From Cheilinus undulatus (lineage: Eukaryota; Chordata; Actinopteri; Labriformes; Labridae): a DNA stretch of 64,000 bases. The notes below the pieces were generated by a model. It was not told where the DNA came from. It worked only from the letters and a program-made list of their open reading frames with translations, and ran no database searches. Positions within the stretch are counted from its first letter, which is position 1. The number at the start of each line of letters is the position of its first letter. The stretch lies in assembly GCF_018320785.1 (NCBI RefSeq), contig NC_054867.1, forward strand, positions 29,205,855 to 29,269,854. Reading direction: 5' to 3'. Shown piece after piece: positions 39,213-54,200 of the stretch. The position numbers were made by a program, and so were the translations under genes.

Positions 39213-42200
39213 ATGATGCGAAAAAAACGACGCTCATCTGCGGATAAAGACGATGTCGCTACTACCACATCCAGTAAGTTTCGTGTAATCAGAACTTACA
39301 ATTGTGTGCTAGTGCTGAGATTTCCTTATGTTTTCTAACTATGATATCCAAACATTAACATTAATCTTAATCCATCCTATTCCTTTTATAACATCTTGTC
39401 CTTAACACTGTCAGCATGATGAGCGTAATGTTTGCTGTCTTTCAATTCAGAGGCAAAGAAGAGTCGAAGCACTAGTCGCCAGCCAAAGGAAGCAGCTCCT
39501 GAAGACACAAATCAAAGTGTATTTAGTGTCTTTCTTCAAAAGGCAGGTGTTACCCTGAGGCATGGTGGCACATCCAATGAGATCGGTAAACATACTCAGA
39601 CCACATTTCTAAACATACCTGGGTCAGAAAAGCAATCAGTTCTCCTGCTCCTTCTTCCTATCTGATTGTTTTTTTTTTGTTGCAGCTGTGGACCAAGTAG
39701 TTTTCCAGAAAAGGATACAACAACAACTACAAAAGAGCCCAAGGTATCCTGGGGTAAGTATATCAGCCCTCTAAAAATCTTCACATTTTGGGATGAGAGG
39801 GTTTGGGATGTCTGCAGTTAAATGAGGCGTGCACAGCTTGTAAATCCATGTATTCTTGTTGCTGATCCAGCTGTTATACAATAAGATGGCGTCAGCATGC
39901 CATACTGACATTGAACTTTTATTTGCAAGATTGTGCAGGAATTTACCTCTGGGCTGGAGTCTCATATTGAGGATCCTGAGCGGTTCAGGAACTGCCTTCT
40001 CCCGTGTGTCCCAAGATTGCCTGATGGGGACTCCAGGTAATTTGTAAAAACATATCAGAGGGCTACTTCAGACTGCACACAGCTATGCCTTATTCAGGCA
40101 TATATTGGGGTCTGTATTGAGTGACATAATGTATGCTTTTCACTGTTTTGCAGTTGTTCTAGCTCATTCCAGGAAAGTCTGCTGCGCATGCTGTTGGGGA
40201 TTGAGATGCTGCAGGTACATTTTCCTGCACAGATGTCTTCTTTATTTCAAGGCGTGGCATTGTGAAAGCTGTAGTGTGTACATCTGCCACATATTATTTC
40301 TTTGTTTTTTTCTCTTTCATTTAGACGTCCATTGTTAACATCTTGCTCGAGAAACTCCCTGAATTTATGCTTGATGGGTCAGTATTTCATAAGAGCTCAC
40401 ATTAAATATATTTTACCACATTATAACCTCTTTATTGCCTTATTTTTGTAAATGCCAAATTGTTTTTCCTTCACAGCACTGGGGATGTAGGGCTCAGTAT
40501 TCCTCGCATTATTATAAACCAGCTTAAATGGCTGGACAGAGTTGTGGACAGCAAGGTAGTAATTTCTTCTAATGATAGGTCCTGTTACTGTGCAGTAGTC
40601 AGATCTGTTTTTTTTTTTTTTACAGATCTTTCCAAACAAACCTTTAATTATGCACGTTTACTGGGTTAACACTGATTTTAAGATTGCAATGCTAATGTTT
40701 AATTTGATTGTTTCTGTGTTTATTTCCATCAGGAGTTGGCTGGGAAGCTCATGGAGCTGGTGTCTGTAGCACCTGTGGAGGTTCAGCGGGACATTATTAC
40801 CAGTCTGCCAGAGATACTAGAAGACTCCCAGCATGATGATATAGCCAAAGAGCTCAAGTATGTAAAATAAATCTCCGCCACAGAATTGTAGGTCTTGTAC
40901 TGAATGTTTAGTTCTTGCAGGTTTGATGATATTTTTATCTTTGTCTTCTGCAGCCTTCTACTCCAAGAGAACACTCAGCTAACAGTTCCCATCTTGGATG
41001 CCCTCTCAAGTCTGAACCTGAGCTCATCACTGTTGTCTGAGGTAGCACACATACTCTTACAAACTTGATTTAATGCATTAATCTCAGTTGTGTTAAAGCC
41101 AAGTGCTACCTGTTACTGTTTGCTATCTCAGGTTCGTGGGGCTGTTATGTCCACTTTGGCTGCTGTGCAGCTAGATGACCTCCCCATTGTGGTCAAATTT
41201 GTCCTCCACTCTGTGTCAGCCTCTCATGCATATGAGGTCAGTGCTCCCACAGTACTGTGCATTCACTGGCAATTATGACCTTGTACTTGAATTTTAAAAG
41301 GAAGGGTTTAATTTTTTGGTGTGCAGGTGGTGTGTAATCTCCGCAAAAAGCTGGAATTGGAGCAGTGTGTTCTCCCTGCTGTGCTGCAGACCTCTCAAAG
41401 CCACATTAAGAGCAAAGGATCACGAACGTAAGAACACACATTCCTATGCACCAACATGGATGGATGAAGTGAACATGCTTTTTGAAGCAGCTCAACATTT
41501 TCTGTTATTGCATGGTTTTTATATTCTGACTCTTGATAATGTGTTCTAACCTAATCAGCAGGTGCAGATCTTGATTCTATATTGAACAAAAATAAACATA
41601 ATGGTAATCTGAAATAGCTTAATCAATACACAATTTTATAATCACTGTTTATCTTCAGTTTATGGACCATGCCTCTGGAAGTCCATGAATCTACATCAAT
41701 CATGGCAGTGAATGGAGATATGTGATAGGAATCTCCAAATATCAGACACTACCATAAGATGGTTCAGCTGTAGAATAGACTTGTGTAAATGTCTAACAAG
41801 GGAGACTCACTAATAAGGTGTTTGCTATCATTATTATCCCAGGGTTGATGTGTTTAAATCTGTTTACATGTGAGTAAAAAAATGGTCTGTTGATAAATGT
41901 TCAAAAAAATAAAATTGAGTGTTGATTTAGCTTAACCAAAACCAAGAGCTTATTTTCTTAAAAATAGTGGTTATGGTGCTAAATCCTGTGATAAGTATCA
42001 CTTAACCAAAGACAAATATTTCTCTATGCACAGTTACGCCCAGAAACTTACCAGCTTTAGAGACTGGCTGGATAATGTCACTCCAGTTGTGGAGTTTGTT
42101 TGTTATTTGAGTTTGGTTAAAATTCAGGATAACATCAGAATCATTAGTGTTGATTTGTCCCGGCTGGATTATTGTTAAAATTGCCGTTTTGCTTTCAACG

Positions 42201-45200
42201 AGAAATCTTTTTTGTAGCATATATCACCTGCAAAGCCTGAGTGAAAAGGCAGAATGCAGTGTTGAAGGCTACAAGTATCATGCAACTGCACTTTAACTTC
42301 TGGTGATTTGAAAAACCAAGAAGGCTGAACACTTTATGTGCATAAGATGCAAATAAAATATAGTCAATAAATCAATATTCCTCAAGGTTTCTTCTAACAA
42401 GTCTTCTTTTGCTTCAGCAGGTCTGCTTCTTCACCAGGAGCTGGCGCCAGTCAGGACAGTGTTGCGTTAATTTTAGACGGGATTAAGTCGGCTGTGCGAT
42501 TCCAGAAAACAATATCTGAGGCTTGGCTTAAGGTTGGAAATCACCTTTTATGACCTCTTGCTGTTATTAAATAAAAAATTCTAAATCACCCCCTCTTTAT
42601 TGTGGGTACAATTTTTTTCAACCTAGGAGATTTGTACTCATCTTTTACTTTGGTTTTTTATTTTATTTTTAAGGCTATTGAATCTGTGGAGGGAGTGGAG
42701 GACCACAAGGTGAGTGTCACGGCATAGTAGTAGTGGTCAGTAAAGGGTTGAACTTTGCCTGAGGTTTATACAAGAGTCACAATTGTAGTTTCCTTATTAT
42801 ATGAAAATAAATAATATATTACTATGTCCTCCACTACACTGGCATCCTCATAAATGTAGTAAGCATTTTGGGATGTTGGAACAAGTATCATTCACTCTTC
42901 CTCTTTACATCAGCTGATCAGAACGAAGTGTTTGTGTTGAACTCAATAGACTGGACACTCATAGTAATTTCAACACAATAAACCATTAGAGTAACAGTTT
43001 CTTTATGCCATCCTACATGTTCAAACACATACAAACACAATGCACAACAAGTACAATTACATGATTCATCTCTATATATTTTTAAACACTCTCCCATTAT
43101 CGCTAAACATTGTTCTTTACAGGCTACTCTTATGTTTACATTTTGAAAACTGAACATTATGTGTGAACATGGTTGAAATAAGATGTAACTCAGAACCTTA
43201 TTTTTGTGTGTCATACTTCTGTGTCTGTGGTGATTCAATCCATTTTTTGTCTTTCTTCATTTTGCTGATTTATTTCAGGTGATAGATCTGCTCGTACTGT
43301 TCATTCTCCACTCCACCAATGCCAATCAGAGCCGGCGCGGGGCAGAGAGGGTGCTGAAAGTGAAAGTGAGGACTGGACTGATCCAGGAGGCTCTGCTCCA
43401 AAAGACCTTCAGGGACTACTCTCAGGTGCTTCACTCCATCTGCAGTCGTTTGTATAAAAAGAACAGTTTATGTGAAATGATCTTTTTTGATTTAAATATT
43501 TTGTTTTTGATCCTCTAGGTCATGCGAGGTTATTTCCCCTCCATACTGGCTCTAGCTCAGGGCTTGTTGCGATCCCCCGACCCCTCTGTGGTGCCTTTTG
43601 GTGGACATATGTATCGCCACTCATTCACTGCTTTTGATTCTTACAGTCAGCAGGTGGGTTTAGATTGTTTTTGATCATAGATTTCAAGTACAAATGGATC
43701 TGACTCTCTCTGTGCTTTGTTTTTTAGGAGGTGGTGGGCTCTTTGGTGACGCATGTGTGCAGCGGTGTGGGAGGGGAGGTGGACATGGCTCTCGAGCTGC
43801 TCTGCGGCCTGGTAACAGAGAATCCCTCAGAAATGGCCCTGTATGCTGTTTTTGTCAAGGTTAGGAGAAAAAAAGGATTGCTGTGCCAACTGCTTGGAGC
43901 CTGCAGATTGTTAAGAAAGTTTATGTTGTAATTTTTATTTAACACAGGGAATCTTGGACTACATGGACAACCTCACGCCCCAGCAGATCCGCAGACTCTT
44001 TCACCTTCTGAGCAGACTGGCCTTTGGACAGCAGCAACAGGGATCTCACATCCAGGTGCACATAGATTCTATTATTACCTCCACCAAGGAGGTTATATGA
44101 TCGACAGGGTTTGTTAATTAGTTTGTTATTAGTCTGTTAGTTTGTTTGTTAGTTTGTTAGCAACATTACTCAAAAAGTTATGGATGGATTTTGATGAAAT
44201 TTTCAGGAAATGTCAGAAATGGCATAAGGAAGAACTGATCAGATTTTGGGAGTGAACCGGATCACCATCTGGATACAGGAATTTTTTAAAGGATTCTTCA
44301 GTATTGGGTGATAGGGCTAATGGCGGAGGTCTGCGCTCTCCAAGTGCTTTTCTAGTTTGATTATATTTTCTGGCCTTTCTTGTCATCCTCTAATCCAGGG
44401 AGCCTCAACCTTGGGGTTCTGACTTCAAGCCAATTTTTGGGTTTGACAGATAGTATAAATTGCACAAGAATAGATTCAGTAAAGAGCAGAGAGGTGTGTG
44501 AATATCAACAACCGCTCTAATCACCTTCCTCCCTCTTTTTTGTTGTATTTTTCCTCTCTTAGGACGACATGCACATAGTGATCCGTAAACAGCTGTCCAG
44601 CACTGTGCCAAAGTACAAACGTATCGGCATCATTGGTGCTGTTATGGTTGTTGGCAGCATGGGGGGCAGCAGGTAAGAGCTATTACTCACAGGCTGCAGA
44701 GTATTTCTCAATTTTTTTTGCTTTCTCTCTTGGTATCTTGATCATAATCTCTACCTCCTTAATCCAGGTTTAAAGGAAAGGAGTCTCAGAATGGGTCGAT
44801 ATCCCAAGAGACTTTCAGACAGGTACATATTTCCTTTTGAGATGATTTTACAACACTATGTATTTTCTTTAATTTTATTCATTTGACTTGTGGTTTAAGC
44901 ATAATCAGAAACCATATGCAAAAGGCTAAGCAAATGCAGTGACTAAATGTGAATGCAGCTGTATCATTTGTTTAATATTTTGGTTCCCGTTTTTTGTGTT
45001 TTAAAAATAGCTAAGGGAGTATGTCTTACATGTCGCTCTTCTTAAACAGTAAACTTAATAAACATCCAGCAGCCACAACCTTTGATTCCTATGAATCTTT
45101 AGTTTTGTTTTATGAAACAATGAACAGACTCTGACTCTCATTATTGTAATTTTTGCTGTCTTTTAAAAAAATATTCATAGAAAAAAGTAACCTTTTAGAC

Positions 45201-48200
45201 ATGTGTATTCATCTATGGCTTTGTATGATTCTCCTTTTGTGGCAAATTTGATTTTGAGACTAATACTTTACAGCCGTTACATTTGTCTATGTAGCAGTTG
45301 TGGACCTTTTTCATTCTAGTTGCTTATACACTATATGAACACAAATATTCTGCCACCTTACCATTACACCAACATGGACTGTAATATCACTGTATTCAAA
45401 AACATTTACTGTAAAAAGATTAGAACACCTTAACATTATTGCACTACCCTTACAGCCTCGAGAAACCTTTTTCAAAATGATGATTGAGATGAGAACAAGT
45501 GAGGTTTTGAAATGACTCAGTTTGCATCAGAGATTGATCCTTCTACAAACAGAAAAGGCATTATCATCTAAATCTATGCTTAAGTCTGAGCTTTACTTTT
45601 ACTGTCCTCAAATACACATGCTAACAGGACACATCTTTGTTAACTGCAGGTTTCTGATCTGTTCATATGTTCCTGTTTTTCAACCGTTTCTTGTTGCAGG
45701 TGACGGCCCTGTTGGAGCTGGTAAAATCGAGCAGTGAGAGCTCACCTGAGGCCGCTGCTCTGTACTACGATGAACTAGCCAACCTCGTCCAGAGCTCCAC
45801 CCTGGATCCACAGGTGTTGGTGAGTCTCAAACAAATATTTACCACATCTCCTTCCCTAAAACTGTAATCTGTTTATTTAAAACCTGTTTACTTTAGGATA
45901 ACAGTTAATAACATATTGATTAATACGGTTTATTGTATTCTTTCAATAGGAGATGATTTCAAAGAGTGTCCTGGATGACTTTCAGAATGACTTTGTGGTG
46001 GATTTAGGGCCAGATATAGTTGGGTAAGTGATAGACACCCAGTGCAATGGAAAAAACAGAATCTTTGAAATAGTACTTTCACAGGCTCTGTTCATTCACA
46101 CCTGAAACTCAAATTTTCTGGGTCAGCTGCATTTATGAGTGCCAGTAGCTGGATTTTTGCCCAGACTTTTTCTCACCAGCTCCATAGGATTTCCCCCTTT
46201 CTCAATCCTCCATTGCCTGTCAGAGAAAACTTTTGCATTGAGGGACAAGTGTGAAGGAGATTTTCTAAGGCAGAGCTAGAAATTTTCAGAGAAGCACATG
46301 TAAAAAAAGTTACACATACAGAAACTCCTGATAAGCATCATACGTAAGATTTTTACTTGTCAGGTCTTTTTTTTTTAAGTTAAATTTACTGTTGAAATTA
46401 GTTAGCCCAGTCCATTTAAAGACACTCAACAATTAAAGGAAACTTTAGGCCTTTTTTCTTTTATATCTGGAATTAAGATGTTTCTCTGTACTTCTCGGGT
46501 CATATGACATACTTTTGAAATTTAACAAGTGTATATACTGAGAGATGTGACCCAAATTGCAGCATTAGAAGTTATTTTTAACTTGTTGATTCCCATAACT
46601 AATGTTTATTCACTATTTTTTTATCACCTCAGCTCCTTCCCCCTTCCAGCCTGCTATATGTACAACCTGGAAGAAGATGAGAGTCAAGGGGGCATTGCCA
46701 TCAACCTGCTGCCTCTGCTGACAGAAGATACTCAGAACAAAGGGGAGCAGCAGAGGGACACCAAGAAGACTCACAAGTCAGTCACTTCACCACAAAACAC
46801 ACATGGTGCAGTGAGTGATAATATAAAAATGCATGCACTTTTTTCTTTCTCTTTGTGTTTTGTTTGTTTAGGCGGGTGTCTCCTCTTTGTTTGTCTCCTT
46901 TTTTCCGCCTCCTGAGACTGTGTGAAGAGAAACAGCACCAGGGGGACCTCGAGGAGATTGATGCTCTGCTGGGTTAGGAAGTGTTTGAAAAAACACACCT
47001 CTCTTTTTGACACCCAGTATGTTTCCATTTCTACCCTTTTAAAGTAATTCATGTCTTTGTGTGGTGAAATTTGCTTTTGCACAGGCTGCCCTCTGATCCT
47101 GACTGACATGGATGTTGTGGCGAAAATAGAGAGCCTGTCAAAACCAGAGAGGGAGTTTCTCTGTAATTTGCTCTTTTACTCCATCAACTGGTTTAGAGAG
47201 GTAACTGCGAGTTAAATATCAGATGTTTGACTGATGCTTACAAACTTTGTTTTCTTAATGCTAGGAGGTACATGACCAAAGATTTCCTTCACCTCTTTTA
47301 TTCTCCAGGTCATCAATGCATTCTGCAGACTGAAAGAAATAGAGATGAAGATGAAGGTAATGACTCGTCTGCAGAATATCTCTTACCTTCAGACGCTGTT
47401 GGAGAGGGCGCTGGCAGGTACTCTGTCCTTATCCTTCCTCTTTAAAAGAGCTACATGCTCCTAAAATTTTAAAATAACATTTTTATTAACATTTAACTCA
47501 GGAACACTGGGCTACATTCCACCTGTGGCCAACTTTGATGGCGAAAGTACCGATGGGATTATCCCAAATTCATCTGCTCCTGTGAATAAAGCAAAGAAAG
47601 GTAATGCTTCCCCACAGCAGATATATTAATCCACATCACCAAATTCTCTCCATGAAAATAAATTATTTTATGATTTTTAAACTAATGATTTTTAAAATAA
47701 TATTTTTTAGAGGGCACTGGGAAGAAGAGGAAGGCTCCTGGTAAGAGCTCCTCAGAGAGCAGCTCTCAGCTTGATGAGACGATCAATGCAGATAAATCTA
47801 TGCAGGTGACCTTTGCCTCTCACATTAATCTTTTCTAGCATGAACTTTAACTGAAAAAAAAAAGTCCTAAATGCTAAAATGCATGGTTAAAAACAAAAAA
47901 ACATGGTAAATGCTAAAATTCATGCTTAAAACTTAAAAAACATGCTAAAAGTTAATTCATGGATATGGATTGAAATAACAATTCAATGATCTGTGATTAA
48001 ATACACTCTATGGACAAAAGTATTTGGCCACCTGACAACATTTTGGAGTGTTATTGTGGGAATTTGTGCCCACACATCCTGTAGAGCATTTATGAGGTCA
48101 GGCACTGATGCTGAACGAGAAAGCCTGGCTTGCAATCTCTGTTCCAGTTCATCCCAAAGATTCTCAGTGAGGTTTAACTCAGGGCTCCGTGCAGACCAGT

Positions 48201-51200
48201 CTAATTCTTCCACACCAAACTTATCTAATCATGTCTTTATTGTCCTTGCTTTTTGCACTGGGGTATGGTCATGTTGGAATAGAAAAGGGCCTTCCTCAAA
48301 CTAATGCCACAAAGTTGGAAGCATTGCATTGTCCAAAATGTCTTGGAATGCTGAAGCATTAAGTTTGCCCTCCACTGGAGATAAGAGGCCAAACCCTCAA
48401 AAAAAGCCCCATACCATTATTCCTACTCCAGCAAACTTCACAGTTGGCACCATGTAGTCAGGCAGGTTCTCCTGGCATCCACCAATCCAGACTCACCCAT
48501 CTGACTGACTGTTTTCATGTATATATCTACAAGTGTTTAGTCTGAGTTGATGTAAATGTTACTGCATGTATTGTACTTGCCTTTGTCATTATGTCATATC
48601 CACAGACTAATGGGCTGAATTTAACTAAAAGTCAGGGAATGTTTAACTGTTGTTGTAAGAAACATTAAATTTTGTTTTGTAAAACCTTGCCATGTACATT
48701 CTTGATAAAGGAGCAGCCAGAGAAAGGAGAAAAGGAGAAGGAGAAAGAGAAGGATGCCCGTCCAGGAGTTAGTCTGGTGTCCTACCGACAGTTCTTCAGG
48801 GAGCTGGACATGGAGGTGCTGAGCGTGCTGCAGTGTGGCCTGCTTTCCCGCTCCCTGCTGGACTCTGAGCTCCATTCAAAGGTAAGAAATGGAAGAAAAT
48901 GTTTTGTCTCCTGATGAAAAGTTTTAAGGTAATGCCTCTCCAATGTAAGGTTAGTGTTAGGGGTAAGCTTAGATATTCAGAAGGCCTTTTAGGAAGCACG
49001 AATTAATTTGATTATTCTCAAGAGTGCGATTTAAATGAATTCTCGACTTTTGTATGAACATATGCAGAACATACATCTTTACATGAATGGTTACAAAACT
49101 CATCTGAAATTCTCATGATTGAGGTGCGAGAGGAGGTTCTGCTGGGTCCTGCTGAGCTGGTTTTCCTGTTGGATGATATGCTTCGCAAACTGGAGTTCAG
49201 TTTAGCCGCTGCACCTGCCAAGAGAGCACCTTTCCTCAAGGTACAGAAAACTCAACTACATAAGAAACGTATTCTCTCCTTTTTTAAATGCAGAGTATTT
49301 GTTAACCTGCTATTTTCTATCAAGTTGATAGTTATAACTAACTATATTAAGTTGCCAGCATATCACACTAGTTTATCTTTCTCTTCTGCAGGGAAGGACT
49401 GACAAGAGTGTGGGCTTCTCCCACCTACAACAGAGGAGCTCCAAGGATATCGCTTTGTGCTCCATCCAGCTGCTGCCCACCCTCTGCTCACATCTAGAGA
49501 ACTGCCACAATCATTTTCAGGTATGAACATTATAATTCTGGAGATACTCATGTATTTCTTACTATTATCTATAGATTTTTTGTTTATTTACTTAAATGAA
49601 TGTTTGCATTTTTCACTAGACAATTCTGTCTGAGAACAACGGTGTCGTGGACGGACCTGCCACAGACATACAGGAGCACCAGCTGATGTCATCGGCCTAC
49701 CAGCTGCTGCTGCAGGTGTTGAACACTACCTTCAGCTGGTGAGGAAGAGCAAAACTGTGGACCATCATGTTGGACATGAAATCTTTTACTGCTATGAAAA
49801 AAATTGGAGCAGGATGCCATTGTATTGTCTGTGTGTCTGTTACTCTTTTGGCCTGATCTGTGGCTATGAATATATTTATCTGTCAGGTCTGGATTCAGTC
49901 AGCCAGGACAGCGGAGCTTACTGAAGAAGGCTCTGGGAGTTTTGGCGGGACGACTCAAAGAGGGAGGTTCTGAGTTAACCCTAGAGCTGCTTGTGAAGTG
50001 AGTGAAAAAGATAAAGCACTCAAGAGGAGAGCTACAGTATACTATTTCTGCTTTACTGAATTAATATTTTGGCATATTTGCATTCATCAGAATAAGCTGA
50101 AGGAAACTAACAATAAGCAGCAAATGCATTTGATTTCAATATGAAAATAATATGTCACAAAGAAGAGGCAACAATTGGAAAAACGTGTCACAAGAAACCT
50201 CAGTAACATAATTTTTCTCTTATATTGACAAAACATTTTCATTGTGCTGAAAGAATCAAATGTTTCATGTTTTGTTTAGACACAGCTTTGAGTACCTGGT
50301 GAACTTCAGGAGTACGATGCCGAGTCTCAGCACGGCTCTGTGTCTCTCCCAGCTTCTGTCTACTGTGTCTGAAAAAGGAGGGAACTCTGCTACCTACAGA
50401 GAGCAGACTGGTCAGTCTGATGTCCGTCTCTGTGAATTTATCTTGGTGAACATTTGAATATGTGTGGTAAAAGACCTTTTGTACTTCATTCAGACATGGT
50501 ATGGTTTCTAATAAGACTATTGGGATTTTTTTCTTGTTTCTAGCTTCCCTAGCTAAACGTTTCCTGAGCCAAGAGTGGGTGACAGCCAATGGAGACAAGG
50601 AGCGAGGAAACAAATTCAATGATGCACTCAACACTCTCCTTAGGTATGTCCTCAAGTCAGTATTAACCATCCTGCAAAAGAAAGAAAAAAAAAAAACATC
50701 AGCATGGAGAATTTATGGAAGTTGGTAACGTGATTGTATCAGAGCCTAAGTGATATAATTTAGATTATTGCATGTATATAAATAGGTATCATGGTCGTAC
50801 AATTAGAGATGCACCTACTGTGAAAATAAGAGCTGATACGGATGTTAAAAACAAAAATGTAGTCAGTTACAGATACAGATGTGTGTCAGATATGTGACTT
50901 CTTCTGCTTAGTAAAATAATCTTATTTGGTTCAGCAGTTGGGTATACCAGACACCAGCACTAAATTGATTTAAAACAACAGATGAACTTTGGCTACTCAT
51001 AGACTGTCTTTAAAAGGTATTCACCCCCTTTGATGTATTACCTTTTTATTGATTTTATAAGTCAGTCATGGTCAATATTAATTGGATTTTGACAGAAAAA
51101 AACCCTCTTGAATGTGTAAGTGAAAACAGGTTTCTATAAGGTAATGTGAAAAACAAAATTATATAATGTACAATAAGTGACTGCATAAATATTTACCCCT

Positions 51201-54200
51201 TTTAAAGTGACTGACCTGATTCAAATGAGACCCAGGCAACTGGTGCTAGTAGTCTCACAGTTAATGAATTGGGGACCACTTAAGTGCAGTGAATAAAGAC
51301 ACCTGTGTCTAGTCAGTGGTTAATCTGTATTCCTGGCTACCATTACACCATGAAGACAAAAGAACATTCCAAGCAATTCAGAGAAAGGGTTATTGAAAAG
51401 TACAAGTCATGGGATGGATACAAAAATAAAAATTGAACACTGAACACCCCCCAGAGCTCAGTTAAATCCATCATCAAGAAATGGAAGGAATATGGCACAT
51501 GTGTAAATCAGCCTAGATCAGGCCATTCTCACAAACTGAGTGACTGTGCAAGAAAGAGACTAGTGAGAGAGACCACCAAGACACATATGACTACTCTGAA
51601 TGAGTTACAAGCTTCAGCTGCTGAGATGCAAGAGACTCTGCATACAACCACTGTAGCCGGGGTCTTCACCAGTCAAAGCTTTATGGGACAGTGGCAAAGA
51701 GAAAGCCTCTGAAAGAAAGTTATTTGGTCTGATGAGACCAAAATGGTGCTTTTTGGCCATTTAGGCAAGACACTATGTATGGCAGACACCGAGCACTACA
51801 CATCAACACAAAGGCACCATCTCCACTGTGAAGCAGTGGTGGTAGTAGCATCATGCTGTGGGGATGCTTTTTGGCAGCCTGCCCTGGAAGGCTTGTAAAA
51901 GGTAGAGGGTAAAATGAATGCAGCAGCACAGGAAAATTGTGGAGGACAATCTTATCCAGTCTGCAGGAGAACTACAGCTTGGGAGAACATTTATTTTCCA
52001 GCAAGATAAATGACCCGAAGCATACAGCAAAAGCTACACAGAAATAGTTTAAAGACAACAAGGTGAATGTTCACACCTGGTCCCTGTGCAACCTGGCAGA
52101 GCTTTAGCAGTTCTGCAAAGTAGAATGGAGTAAAATTACAGTCAGTGCTGTGATTGTAGCCAAAGGTGCATCTACTGAATACTGACTTGAAGGGGGCGAA
52201 TATTTATGCAGTCACTTACTTTACTGTACATATTTCTGTTTTACTGACATTACTTTGTAGAAATCTGTTTACACTTCAACATTAAAGAGTTCTTATTTGA
52301 TTACTTTGTCCAAAAAGCCAAATTATATTAACCATGATTGATTTATAAAATCATTAAAAGATTAAAACATCTAAGGGGGAGAAAACTTTATACTGGCATT
52401 GCACAAAAGAAGTTACATCAAATCTAATGGCTCTGTATTGTCTAAGCATCTACCTAGAGCATGTGGACGACGTTCTCAAAGCAGTGGAAGAGATCGCTGG
52501 AGAAGGAATCACAGAGCTCATCAATGCAGCAAAAGATGAGAGCTCTGCAACATGGCCCACTCTCAACAGGTAGATCCTCAACGCCATCTGTACTTTGTGT
52601 CTAAATATCTGAAAGAAATATCAGGGAGGCTTGAGAGGAAAATACTTTGCAAAAGTAGCCTTCATTACAGTCAGATTTATCCTTGTAATTCTTACATGTA
52701 GCACTTTTTCTGAATGTAAATTTTAGACACTGACCTTTAATCACAGTAAAGAGATATTTAATAATGTTGTTTTGATTGTGTTGTTTGGGTGTTTATTGTT
52801 TTCTCTCTTTCTATAGGCAAACCTTCCTGGTCTTTTATAAAGTATTGATGGCAGAGTTGGAAAAGGCTGCAAGAAAGATTCCCCCTTTTAAAGCTAGTGA
52901 CAATACTGAGGTCAGCCACTAGGCGTCACACTACTACAAATCCCAGTCCAACAGTAATGCCATTTAATGTCATATTGTTTGGTTGTGGCTCCTAATGCTC
53001 TGTACTTGATGCTTAATTTCTGAAAAAAGTTGTAACTTGACATCCTTCATCCTCCTCCTAGGCTCAGAGTGAGAAGCTGCTGACTTGGAACCTGGCTGTC
53101 AGAGATTTTCACATCCTGGTCAACCTGGTTAAGGTCTGCTTGCCTGAACTTATTTCTCTGAATTTTCTCTGTTCTCATTTTCATATTTTCTCATTAATTC
53201 CAGTGCATAGTTGAGAAATTTTCAAATCATTGTATTTGAAATTTCCTCCTTCAGATTGAAATTTACTTTTTTACTGTATAACTAATGAGATATGCTATAT
53301 CTCCTCTGATCTTCTCTTACAGGTGTTTGATTCAAGGCCAGTGCTTAATGTGTGCCTTAAGGTGAGTTGACTGTGCTTGCTTAAAAAGATTCTTCATCTA
53401 GGTAATACCTTTAACTTTTATCAACTGTTTAATGTTGTCTAGTATGGCCGCCTTTTCCTGGAGTCTTTCCTAAAGTTGGGGATGCCGCTACTGGACAACA
53501 GTTTCAAAAGACACAAGGTACACATGACACCCTGTCACCTGATATAAACTGTAAATTCAATTCAGTTTATCCATAGAATTATATGGAAACATTGTTCATG
53601 AATAAATGATCACTGATCTTGAAATAATTGATTTAGACATGGGCCTAATCTATCAATGTCCTCTCACGTTTTTCCATTACATTTTTTCTCCTCAAAAAAG
53701 TTGTTTTTCATGAAGCTGTTTTTGAACTGCTAAATAGTTTGCATCTACGTTTCTAAACGAATAGATGCTTGATAAACCCTTGAAAGCTAGAAGACCGTGC
53801 ATTTTTTTTCCCCAAATTACTGTAAGGAAACACCCCCTGTGTGCAAAGGGCACACACAGAAGTCACACACTGAAAAAATAAGTCGAAAGTCATGAAGAAT
53901 ATGTAAATTAAAATCTGGAAATTAATGCACACTGGACATTAATTATAGGAAATACTTAGTTGTTCTTAGAGTGAAAAAATAGCTACTTAAATTAAACCCT
54001 AACAAGCTGATGTAATTACTTAGTTGCACCAACTACAAACAGATACATCGGATGGTGTTGATTGCTGGCAAGCATCTGGCCATGGACCGTGACCATTGAT
54101 TAAATGTACTGTTTTGATGGAATAGTTTGGTATGTATCGTGGTCTATATTCTCAAACCTGTCTGTAAAATAACAGACATATAACTGATTTGTCATTAAAA

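Noticed and set aside
48672-48914. Plus-strand frame of 80 codons as a separate gene
   Set aside because: Its core is fancd2 exon 48711-48881 extended into the flanking introns.
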